Shown here in pieces: positions 1-5,070 of a stretch of 5,070 nucleotides of DNA (positions are counted from its first letter, which is position 1; every line of letters begins with the position of its first letter). The notes below the pieces were generated by a model. It did no database searches. It was not told the origin of the DNA and worked only from the letters and a program-made list of their open reading frames with translations. The stretch is from positions 1-5,070 of the forward strand of contig CABUBS010000147.1 in assembly GCA_902489855.1 (NCBI GenBank), given 5' to 3'. This DNA is from an uncultured Collinsella sp. GTDB taxonomy: Bacteria; Actinomycetota; Coriobacteriia; Coriobacteriales; Coriobacteriaceae. Made by a program: the position numbers and the translations under genes.

Positions 1-663
1 GCAGAGGCCGGCGCATGCGGCACCTCGGTATCCGTCGTTTGCGGCGGTGCCTATTGGTTCGTGACGACCGATCCCATGGGTGTTATGCCCGGCTTCTACG
101 ACCAGTTTGGCCAAGCTGCACAAACCACCTTCCCCACGCGCCAAAAGGGCGAGGCGACTGAGGACGATACCAAGCAGGGCGATTCTGCCGAGGTGGTCCA
201 GGAAGAAACCGTGCTCACCGATGATCAGCTCTATACCAGGCTCGACGGTCTGTATCAGACCATCGTGTCCTACGCTGACGAAGACCAGATTGGCGAGGTC
301 ATCGATTCCTTTAACAACGGCTATCTCCGAACGCCGCTGTCCACCCGTCAGGAGCTGTCGCAGAGTGCCTACGCCCTGCGCGACCAGATCAAAAAGACGC
401 AAGATGAGCTCAACAACCTTAAGTACCAGGACGATTCGGTCTATGCGGATGACATCGCCCACTTAAAGCAGCTTGCCGAGTGGATGTATGAGCGCGTCGA
501 CGTGATCTGCCAGAGTTGGGACATCTCGCTGGCCATTCCCGATGGCGAGTCGATGAGTTCTCACCAAAGCGAGATCCTGGCGCCCATCGCGCAGAGTGGC
601 AACAGCGCGCTTAATCAGTACGACGCCAATGTGGGTTCCTGGAAGCCGCAGCAGCGTTCCTAA
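1..663 (+). CDS. Membrane-anchored hypothetical protein, 5' end missing
   Basis: I do not recognise this protein. The frame is open from base 1 to a TAA at 661-663, giving 220 residues in the window. A GTG at 61 could be read as a start, but the 20 codons before it are also coding-like and encode a hydrophobic stretch (including SVSVVCGGAYWF). That looks like the end of an N-terminal membrane helix, and there is no convincing ribosome site before 61, so I treat the gene as cut at the window edge. After the helix come a polar Gln/Thr/Glu-rich linker (about residues 35-70) and a helix-rich region (about 72-170) with heptad-like stretches such as LRDQIKKTQDELNNLK. The tail is polar and ends SWKPQQRS. 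The likely topology is a short inside end, one helix, and a helical domain outside. No catalytic motif is visible. The 107-base gap and promoter that follow suggest it is not in the downstream operon. Confidence 0.7.
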   Translation, partial: AEAGACGTSVSVVCGGAYWFVTTDPMGVMPGFYDQFGQAAQTTFPTRQKGEATEDDTKQGDSAEVVQEETVLTDDQLYTRLDGLYQTIVSYADEDQIGEVIDSFNNGYLRTPLSTRQELSQSAYALRDQIKKTQDELNNLKYQDDSVYADDIAHLKQLAEWMYERVDVICQSWDISLAIPDGESMSSHQSEILAPIAQSGNSALNQYDANVGSWKPQQRS

Positions 664-701
664 AATTAGTTCGCCATAGTCGGCATAACCTACGTGCGCA
701 A

Positions 702-731
702 TTGATGTAAGCCCGTGCTTATTGCTACAAT
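702..731 (+). promoter_or_regulatory. Sigma-70-type promoter for the isomerase-TPR operon
   Basis: The -10 box TACAAT (726-731) matches the consensus at 5 of 6 positions and is preceded by TG at 723-724, forming an extended -10 (TGCTACAAT). The -35 candidate TTGATG (702-707) matches at 4 of 6 and lies 18 bases upstream. Transcription would start near 738, leaving a leader of about 33 bases before the ATG at 771. The spacer contains a dyad, TAAGC-CCGT-GCTTA (708-721). This is the only strong promoter-like match in the gap. Confidence 0.6.
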
Positions 732-756
732 TCGTACAAATATGCTTTAAACGCAC

Positions 757-764
757 GAGGAAGG
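757..764 (+). promoter_or_regulatory. Strong ribosome binding site of the isomerase gene
   Basis: GAGGAAGG ends 6 bases before the ATG at 771. This fixes the start of the cyclophilin gene and predicts efficient translation. Confidence 0.75.
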
Positions 765-770
765 AACCAC

Positions 771-1313
771 ATGTTTGGGTTTAAGAAAGAGCTCTACACG
801 CCCGAGTATCAGCTTGCCGGCGACGAGTGCGCCGTTATCGAGACGTCGAAGGGTACCATCAAGGTCAAGTTTGACGGCGAGGGCGCTCCCATTCATGTCG
901 CGAACTTCTGCGAGCTTTCTACGATGGGCTTCTATGATGGCCTTAAGTTCCATCGCTATGTGCCCGGTTTTGTCATCCAGGGCGGCGACCCCAATACCCG
1001 CGATATGTCCGGCGCCGACGTCGCTGCCGGTCTTGAGGGCCCCGACGGCATGCCCGGTACCGGTGGCCCCGGCTACTGCATCAAGGGCGAGTTTGCCACC
1101 AATCCGCGCAACAGCCATGTCGATGGTGCCCTTGCCATGGCACGCTCCATGGACCCCGATTCCGCGGGTTCGCAGTTCTACTTCTGCCTGGGCGCCCAGC
1201 ATAACCTCGATTCCGGTTACACCGTCTTTGGTACCACGGTCGAGGGTCTCGATGTGATTTCGCAGCTGCGTGCCGGTGACGAGATCGTCCATGTCGAGAT
1301 CGTTCACGAGTAA
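771..1313 (+). CDS. Cyclophilin-type peptidyl-prolyl cis-trans isomerase
   Basis: This is a single-domain cyclophilin of 180 residues that catalyses cis-trans isomerisation of X-Pro bonds and assists protein folding. There is no signal peptide or membrane segment, so it should act in the cytoplasm. The cyclophilin fold covers roughly residues 20-178. Visible active-site elements are FHR (60-62, the catalytic Arg), PGFVIQGGDP (65-74, with Phe67 and Gln70), LAMAR (121-125) and DSAGSQFYF (130-138). The closing segment LDSGYTVFG is at 146-154. Compared with human cyclophilin A, the Trp121 position aligns with Asn145, Phe113 with Tyr137 and His126 with Tyr150. Changes at the Trp and His positions are common in bacterial members. 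A Gly/Asp-rich stretch (80-100, including GMPGTGGPGY) is a loop typical of the Gram-positive type. The ATG start is supported by GAGGAAGG six bases upstream. The gene leads a two-gene unit with the TPR gene 11 bases downstream. Confidence 0.95.
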   Translation: MFGFKKELYTPEYQLAGDECAVIETSKGTIKVKFDGEGAPIHVANFCELSTMGFYDGLKFHRYVPGFVIQGGDPNTRDMSGADVAAGLEGPDGMPGTGGPGYCIKGEFATNPRNSHVDGALAMARSMDPDSAGSQFYFCLGAQHNLDSGYTVFGTTVEGLDVISQLRAGDEIVHVEIVHE

Positions 1314-1319
1314 AGGGGA
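1314..1319 (+). promoter_or_regulatory. Ribosome binding site selecting the TTG start of the TPR gene
   Basis: AGGGGA directly follows the isomerase stop codon and ends 5 bases before the TTG at 1325. There is no in-frame ATG until codon 24, inside the first TPR-like unit, so the TTG is the sensible start. Confidence 0.65.
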
Positions 1320-1324
1320 CTTCC

Positions 1325-2629
1325 TTGAATAGCCAGCTGATCCAACAGGGCCGCGCCGCTTACCGCGCGGGTGATTTTTCCGCTGCAGCCCAGATGCTTG
1401 GGGCGGCAAAGACTCCCGATGAGATTATGGGCGAGGCCGATCACCTCCGTGGCAACGCCTTGATGCACCTGGGCATGTATGCCGAGGCCGCCGAGGCCTA
1501 TGCCTCCGCCCTCAACGACGGCACCTACGGCAAGCGCGGCGCGCTGCTCACCAACCGCGGCAAGGCGCTCGCCGCCGTGGGCGACTACACGACGGCCGCC
1601 CAGGCGTTTTCTGCTGCTACGCAGGATGCTTCCTATGCCACGCCGTTCAAGGCCTATCTGGGCCTGGGTAACGCGCTGTTCCAGTCGGGCGACTATGCCA
1701 ATGCGGGTACTGCCTTCCGTCAGGCTGCCATCGACGGCGCCAATCCGGCTCCTGCCGCTGCACTCGGCGAGCTCGGTCGTTGCTTCATTAAGCTCGGCCG
1801 TCCGGCGGATGCCGTGGAGACCTACCGCACGGCTATCGACTTTGCCGGCCCCCGCGACGATACGCGTGCGCTCAACGCCGGCATGGGTCAGGCGCTTTCT
1901 GCCGCCGGCCGTCCCTCCGACGCGCTAGACGCCTTTAACGCCGCTACTGCCGATGGCATCTACCAGCTCACCTCCGAGCAGGCCGATGAGCTTGCCCGCG
2001 TGCACGATTCGCTTGCCGCGCTGTCTGCCCAGACGGCTATGGCCACGGCTCCTGCGCCTGCTATGGACGCTCCTGCCGTCGATCCGCTCGATCCTACGGG
2101 CGCGACCGGTCAGTTTATGCCCGATCCCTCGGACACCGGTTTCTTTACGCTGTCCGAGTCCGAGATGGTCCAGCAGGACCGTCAGGATCGTAAGCAGGCC
2201 AAGGTCCGTCGTCGCCATCGCCACACGGGTCTCAAAGTCTTCATCGTGCTGCTTCTGCTCATTTTGATTGCTGCGGGCGGTCTGGGCTTTGCCTACACGC
2301 GCGGCTTTGGCTTCCCCTCGCAGGAGTCGGTTATCACCGATCTGTTCCAGGCTGCCGGCGACGGTGACACCGCAAAGGCCGAGTCTTGCCTGGCCTCGAG
2401 TCTGTCCGAGGACGCCAAGTCGATGATCATCTCCTCGATTCCGCAGGGCGCCACCGTGTCCGTCGAGGGCATGGATCAGTCCATGACCGAGACGACCGCC
2501 AAGGTCAAGGCTTCGCTGTCCAGGGGCGGCGAGCAGGAGTACACCGTCAAATTCGTGCGCTCCGACAATCATATCGGCTGGGCCGTTTCCTCGCTCGATA
2601 TGGATTTCTCGGCTGCTGACAACCAGTAG
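1325..2629 (+). CDS. TPR-repeat protein with one membrane helix and an exported C-terminal domain
   Basis: The protein has 434 residues. About six TPR-like helix pairs are visible at residues 5-28, 39-63, 72-99, 108-137, 145-173 and 181-209, with pattern residues such as GDYTTAAQAFSAA and GRPADAVETYRTAI. TPR arrays bind partner proteins. A Pro/Ala/Asp-rich linker follows (about 238-280), then a basic stretch (QAKVRRRHRH, 291-300) and one strong membrane helix (about 304-324, VFIVLLLLILIAAGG). By the positive-inside rule the TPRs are cytoplasmic and the last 110 residues are outside. That C-terminal part (AAGDGDTAKAESCL near 342, IGWAVSSLDMDF near 417) resembles small NTF2-like/DUF4878-type domains, judged by eye only. 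The start is TTG with a good ribosome site, and the stop is TAG followed in frame by TGA. It is co-transcribed with the isomerase and lies just before mreB. Its partner and function are unknown; a scaffold between cytoplasm and envelope is plausible. Confidence 0.85.
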   Translation: MNSQLIQQGRAAYRAGDFSAAAQMLGAAKTPDEIMGEADHLRGNALMHLGMYAEAAEAYASALNDGTYGKRGALLTNRGKALAAVGDYTTAAQAFSAATQDASYATPFKAYLGLGNALFQSGDYANAGTAFRQAAIDGANPAPAAALGELGRCFIKLGRPADAVETYRTAIDFAGPRDDTRALNAGMGQALSAAGRPSDALDAFNAATADGIYQLTSEQADELARVHDSLAALSAQTAMATAPAPAMDAPAVDPLDPTGATGQFMPDPSDTGFFTLSESEMVQQDRQDRKQAKVRRRHRHTGLKVFIVLLLLILIAAGGLGFAYTRGFGFPSQESVITDLFQAAGDGDTAKAESCLASSLSEDAKSMIISSIPQGATVSVEGMDQSMTETTAKVKASLSRGGEQEYTVKFVRSDNHIGWAVSSLDMDFSAADNQ

Positions 2630-2651
2630 TGACCTTATGGGATTTAGCTTT

Positions 2652-2684
2652 GCCCGGCGCTTCACCGCAAGTGAGGTGCCGGGC
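2652..2684 (+). terminator. Hairpin after the TPR gene, possible weak terminator
   Basis: A 14-bp stem (2652-2665 with 2671-2684, two G-U pairs) closes a 5-base CGCAA loop. Its base is the perfect GCCCGGC/GCCGGGC pair. It lies 22 bases after the TPR stop codon, where a terminator is expected. Only TT follows the stem before GCGC, so there is no proper U tract on either strand. It may be a weak or factor-assisted terminator, an mRNA-stabilising 3' hairpin, or a read-through attenuator feeding mreB. Confidence 0.5.
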
Positions 2685-2699
2685 TTGCGCTAGTATCAT
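2671..2699 (+). promoter_or_regulatory. Weak candidate promoter for mreB
   Basis: TATCAT at 2694-2699 matches the -10 consensus at 5 of 6 positions, and TAGTAT at 2691-2696 is an overlapping 4 of 6 match. No good -35 exists at the right distance; the region falls in the right arm of the hairpin. A start near 2706 would give a leader of about 40 bases. mreB could instead be reached by read-through from the TPR gene. Confidence 0.3.
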
Positions 2700-2708
2700 G
2701 AGCTAGTA
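2689..2708 (+). repeat. Direct heptamer repeat GCTAGTA around TCATGA
   Basis: GCTAGTA occurs at 2689-2695 and again at 2702-2708, separated by the palindrome TCATGA. The 13-base period and the position upstream of mreB would fit a regulator site or overlapping -10 boxes, but a chance origin cannot be excluded. Confidence 0.4.
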
Positions 2709-2734
2709 GTTTTCCAGCAATCATCCAACACATC

Positions 2735-2739
2735 AGGAG
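2735..2739 (+). promoter_or_regulatory. Ribosome binding site selecting the TTG start of mreB
   Basis: AGGAG ends 5 bases before TTG 2745. The next in-frame ATG (2757) is 17 bases away, too far for this site, so the TTG is preferred. Confidence 0.65.
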
Positions 2740-2744
2740 TTGCG

Positions 2745-3788
2745 TTGTTTTCTTTGATGGATATGTTCTTCGGTAGCTATGCGGGCGATCTTGCCATCGA
2801 CCTCGGCACCGCAAATACGCTTGTCTCCGTGCGCGGCAAGGGCATCGTCATTCGCGAGCCCTCTGTCGTCGCCATCGACAAGAACGACGAGCGCATCCTG
2901 GCGGTCGGTATCGAGGCAAAGCGCATGCTCGGCCGTACGCCCGGCAACATCGTGGCCGTTCGTCCCCTGAAGGACGGCGTCATCGCCGACTTCGATGTTA
3001 CCGAGGCTATGCTTCGCTACTTTATCGAAAAGGCGTCCGAGAAGCGCTATCCGTGGACCCCGCGTCCGCGCGTTGTCGTCTGCGTTCCCTCCGGCGTCAC
3101 GTCGGTCGAGAAGCGTGCTGTCTTTGAGGCCACGATCCAGGCTGGCGCTCGCCAGGCCTACCTGATCGAGGAGCCCATGGCTGCCGCTATCGGCGCCGAT
3201 CTGCCCGTCGAGGAACCCACCGGCTCCATGGTCATCGACATCGGCGGCGGTACCACCGAGGTTGCCGTTATTGCTATGGGCGGCATCGTCGTCTCGCAGT
3301 CCATCCGTATTGCCGGTGACGAGTTCGATCAGGCCATCCTCACGCACGTTCGCGATGCCTACAACCTGGCCATCGGCGAGCGTACGGCAGAGGACATCAA
3401 GATCAAGGTCGGCTCCGCTGTGCCGCTCAAGGACGAGCTCGATGTCGAGGTCAACGGCCGCGACGTGATCACCGGTCTGCCCAAGACCGTGCGCATCGAG
3501 AGCGAGGAGATTCGTCGCGCGCTCAACAAGCCGCTCGACGAGATGGCCAAGGCCGTTAAAGACGCCCTCGATGCTACGCCGCCCGATCTTGCCTCTGACC
3601 TTATGTACTATGGCATATTGCTGACCGGTGGCGGTGCGCTGCTGCGCGGTCTCGACGTGCGCCTGCGCGATGAGACCGGTGTTTCGGTCAACGTCAGCCC
3701 TACGGCGCTCGATAACGTCGTTAACGGCTGCGCCCGCGTGCTCGAGGCCAATGCGTTTGATGGCGGCTTCGTCCAGACCAATGCTTAA
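2745..3788 (+). CDS. mreB: Rod shape-determining protein MreB (actin homologue)
   Basis: MreB polymerises with ATP into short antiparallel filaments on the inner face of the membrane and orients the cell-wall elongation machinery. The protein is 347 residues, normal for the family. Actin-superfamily motifs are present in order: phosphate-1 AIDLGTANTLV (17-27), VPSGVT (114-119), EEPMAAAIGA (142-151, with the Glu expected to act in ATP hydrolysis), phosphate-2 VIDIGGGTTEVAV (163-175), GDEFDQAI (191-198) and the adenosine motif LTGGGALLRG (293-302). The first residues, MFSLMDMFFG, are hydrophobic and could serve as membrane anchor. The segment after the adenosine motif (NVSPTALDNVVNG, 316-328) departs from the usual DPL..VA.GTG pattern of many MreBs. 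The start is TTG, backed by AGGAG. mreC follows after 21 bases, so the two are surely co-transcribed. Identification is secure. Confidence 0.97.
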   Translation: MFSLMDMFFGSYAGDLAIDLGTANTLVSVRGKGIVIREPSVVAIDKNDERILAVGIEAKRMLGRTPGNIVAVRPLKDGVIADFDVTEAMLRYFIEKASEKRYPWTPRPRVVVCVPSGVTSVEKRAVFEATIQAGARQAYLIEEPMAAAIGADLPVEEPTGSMVIDIGGGTTEVAVIAMGGIVVSQSIRIAGDEFDQAILTHVRDAYNLAIGERTAEDIKIKVGSAVPLKDELDVEVNGRDVITGLPKTVRIESEEIRRALNKPLDEMAKAVKDALDATPPDLASDLMYYGILLTGGGALLRGLDVRLRDETGVSVNVSPTALDNVVNGCARVLEANAFDGGFVQTNA

Positions 3789-3795
3789 TTTCCAA

Positions 3796-3803
3796 AAGGT
3801 GGA
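3796..3803 (+). promoter_or_regulatory. Ribosome binding site selecting the TTG start of mreC
   Basis: AAGGTGGA ends 6 bases before TTG 3810. The only early ATG in frame (3867, codon 20) has no comparable site and lies in the loop of a strong inverted repeat. Confidence 0.65.
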
Positions 3804-3809
3804 TTCCAT

Positions 3810-4808
3810 TTGGCACGATCTTCGGGTTTCTCCACAAATCTGAATACCAAGCGACAATCAACGGGTATGCGCCCGTTGATTGTTTTCAGCCTGATTTCGG
3901 TGTTGCTGCTCACGTTTTACATCCGCGAGGGCGAGGCAGGACCGATTCATGCCGTGCGTTCGGGCGTAACGACGATCACCTCTCCGGTGCGCTTTGTGGG
4001 TTCGGCTGTGGCGGCTCCTTTCAATGCCATCGGCAACGTGTTCTCTAACCTTACAGCGTCGCAGGACACGCTTGATGAGCTTAAGAAGCAAAACGAGGAA
4101 CTGACCTCTAAGGTTGCTGAGCTCTCCGAGGCTCAAAAGACTGCTGAGCGTCTGGAAGGGCTGGTCGGCCTGCAGTCGACCTACAACCTTAAATCGACCG
4201 CAGCTCGTATTGTCGGTGCCTCCGGCGATGCCTGGACCTCGACCGTTACCATCGACAAGGGCTCTGCCGACGGCCTTACCATCAACATGCCTGTGACGAG
4301 TTCGGCCGGTGTTATCGGCCAGATCATCGAAGTTTCCGCCAAGACATCGACCGTTCGCCTGATTGGCGACGAGAACTCGGGCGTGTCCGCTATGGTGCAG
4401 GACACGCGCGCCCAAGGCATGCTGCAGGGTCAGGCTGATGGCACGCTGCGTCTTGAGTATGTGAGCGTCGACTCCGACGTTAAGGTTGGCGACATCATCG
4501 TGACCTCGGGCATCGGCGGTGTGTTTCCCAAGGGTCTACCGCTCGGCACCGTCTCGTCGGTTGAGAAATCGGCAAACGACGTGTACTACACCATTGTGGT
4601 GCGCGCTCAGACCACGGCCGAGAACAACGAGGAAGTGCTGGTCATTACCTCGCTGACCGACGAACAGTCGGCCTCGGATGAGGACGTGAGCACGGCCAAC
4701 AGCACGCCGCAGGGAACGTCGCGCGATGCTGCGACCAAGACGAAGGACGAGAGCTCGGATGACAGTTCCGACACGTCCGAGACGACCGATTCCGGCTCGA
4801 ACGAATAG
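3810..4808 (+). CDS. mreC: Rod shape-determining protein MreC
   Basis: MreC is the bitopic scaffold that links cytoplasmic MreB to the wall synthases outside the membrane and activates the elongation PBP2/RodA pair. The protein is 332 residues. A polar basic N-terminal tail (1-19) is followed by a membrane helix (about 21-37, PLIVFSLISVLLLTFYI). A coiled coil spans about 82-118 (DTLDELKKQNEELTSKVAEL), then come the two beta domains (about 130-280). Family hallmarks are WTSTVTIDKGSADGL (142-156), GVIGQI (167-172) and VTSGIGGVFPKGLPLGTV (231-248). The last 50 residues (283-332) are an acidic Ser/Thr/Asp-rich tail with no hydrophobic content, predicted disordered and outside the cell. The TTG start is supported by AAGGTGGA; the alternative ATG at 3867 would remove the basic tail but keep the helix. 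It lies 21 bases after mreB and directly before mreD. Confidence 0.95.
   Translation: MARSSGFSTNLNTKRQSTGMRPLIVFSLISVLLLTFYIREGEAGPIHAVRSGVTTITSPVRFVGSAVAAPFNAIGNVFSNLTASQDTLDELKKQNEELTSKVAELSEAQKTAERLEGLVGLQSTYNLKSTAARIVGASGDAWTSTVTIDKGSADGLTINMPVTSSAGVIGQIIEVSAKTSTVRLIGDENSGVSAMVQDTRAQGMLQGQADGTLRLEYVSVDSDVKVGDIIVTSGIGGVFPKGLPLGTVSSVEKSANDVYYTIVVRAQTTAENNEEVLVITSLTDEQSASDEDVSTANSTPQGTSRDAATKTKDESSDDSSDTSETTDSGSNE
3854..3886 (+). promoter_or_regulatory. Perfect inverted repeat with T run inside the start of mreC
   Basis: The 12-base arm at 3854-3865 (ACAATCAACGGG) is perfectly complementary to 3872-3883, with the 6-base loop TATGCG between them. The T run TTTT (3883-3886) follows at once, its first T being the last stem base. 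It covers mreC codons 15-26 and has terminator polarity on the + strand only; the other strand has no T run. It could reduce transcription past mreB or act as an mRNA processing or pausing element. Confidence 0.55.
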
Positions 4809-4812
4809 GGGG
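4807..4812 (+). promoter_or_regulatory. Ribosome binding site of mreD overlapping the mreC stop
   Basis: AGGGGG begins within the mreC stop codon TAG. It is 7 bases from ATG 4820 but only 1 base from ATG 4814, which favours the second ATG. The overlap suggests translational coupling of mreC and mreD. Confidence 0.6.
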
Positions 4813-4819
4813 CATGTCC

Positions 4820-5070
4820 ATGGATCTACACGAGCAGGGGATGAGCTCCCGCACGTTTGTAATCGCCGCCATCGTGTGCGTGCTGCTGCAGGCAGGCCTG
4901 GCACCGCAGATCTCCATTGCGGGCGGTCGCGTCAACTTCATGATTATCCTGGTGTGCCTAAGCGTGTTCTCGGGTGACCCGACCCGTGCCGTCGTGTGCG
5001 GTTTTTGCAGCGGCTTGTTCTACGACCTGTCCGCTGCCGTGGCGTCCGCCACGTGCGGAGAATCCATAGC
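4820..5070 (+). CDS. mreD: Rod shape-determining protein MreD, 3' end missing
   Basis: The reading frame stays open to the window edge and gives about 83 residues. After a short polar start (MDLHEQGMSSR) there is a hydrophobic segment (about residues 12-24, TFVIAAIVCVLLQ). A second follows, VNFMIILVCLSVFSG (about 38-52), then VVCGFCSGLFYDL (about 58-70). The G(F)..GL..DL pattern after the second helix is typical of MreD, the small polytopic membrane partner of MreC (usually about 160-180 residues). Position straight after mreC with overlapping signals agrees. I chose ATG 4820 because AGGGGG lies 7 bases upstream; ATG 4814 is in frame and would add Met-Ser. The segment has several Cys residues (VCV, VCL, VCGFC, ATCG), more than usual for a short membrane protein. 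Identification rests on motif and gene order because about half the protein is missing. Confidence 0.85.
   Translation, partial: MDLHEQGMSSRTFVIAAIVCVLLQAGLAPQISIAGGRVNFMIILVCLSVFSGDPTRAVVCGFCSGLFYDLSAAVASATCGESI

Noticed and set aside
61..63. GTG as the real start of the first gene
   Set aside because: The frame is open and hydrophobic upstream, consistent with a membrane helix cut by the window edge, and the sequence before 61 has no good ribosome site.
463..756. - strand frame across the first intergenic gap
   Set aside because: No ribosome site or motif, overlaps the end of the first gene and the promoter; best explained as chance.
747..1409. 220-codon - strand frame over the isomerase gene
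   Set aside because: It is the shadow of a certain cyclophilin gene; Gly/Ala/His-rich translation with no family feature.
2041..2100. GCTCCTGC-like repeats in the TPR gene
   Set aside because: They encode the Ala/Pro-rich linker and follow from codon bias; not a DNA-level repeat.
1925..2665. 246-codon - strand frame over the TPR gene
   Set aside because: Arg/Gly-rich shadow of a gene with clear TPR and membrane segments; covers the hairpin too.
2733..3857. 374-codon open frame on the - strand opposite mreB
   Set aside because: It mirrors mreB exactly, which has complete family motifs. Long antisense frames are expected in GC-rich genes, and its translation is low-complexity-like with no motif or ribosome site.
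3867..3869. ATG as the true mreC start
   Set aside because: No ribosome site at the right distance, and it lies in the loop of a 12-bp inverted repeat. TTG 3810 has AAGGTGGA six bases before it. Not fully excluded.
1..5070. CRISPR, insertion sequence, tRNA, rRNA or riboswitch
   Set aside because: No regularly spaced repeats, transposase motifs, tRNA-like folds or recognisable aptamer; gaps are at most about 115 bases.

Overview
The window is a GC-rich chromosomal stretch with every gene on the + strand. It carries the front of a cell-shape (elongasome) cluster. Codon use, frequent TTG starts and protein style (cyclophilin, membrane-anchored TPR protein, MreB/MreC/MreD) suggest a Coriobacteriia actinobacterium, perhaps Collinsella or a relative. 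That assignment is made from pattern and not from a search. Most other actinobacteria outside sporulating or mycelial groups lack MreB, so an intact mre operon fits Coriobacteriia well.

Layout. Bases 1-663 hold the 3' part of an unrecognised membrane-anchored, helix-rich protein whose start lies before the window. Bases 664-770 are a short intergenic gap with a good extended -10 promoter and a small dyad in its spacer. Bases 771-1313 encode a cytoplasmic cyclophilin-type peptidyl-prolyl isomerase. It is followed after 11 bases by a TTG-started gene (1325-2629) for a protein with about six TPR units, one membrane helix and a small exported C-terminal domain. Bases 2630-2744 hold a 14-bp-stem hairpin, a repeated GCTAGTA heptamer and a weak promoter candidate. 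Then come mreB (2745-3788, TTG start), mreC (3810-4808, TTG start) and the 5' part of mreD (from 4820, running off the window), all tightly spaced.

How they work together. MreB forms membrane-attached actin-like filaments. MreC is the bitopic extracytoplasmic scaffold, and MreD is the polytopic membrane partner. Together they position and activate the cell-wall elongation synthases, whose genes (pbp2/rodA) commonly follow mreD but would lie outside this window. The TPR protein has RodZ-like topology (cytoplasmic interaction domain, one helix, small outside domain). A role with the elongasome is only a hypothesis from position.

The most notable non-coding signal is a perfect 12-bp inverted repeat followed by a T run inside the first codons of mreC. 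It looks like an intragenic attenuator or terminator. I saw no mobile element, CRISPR, RNA gene or clearly new biological system; this is mostly an ordinary core region with a few regulatory oddities.
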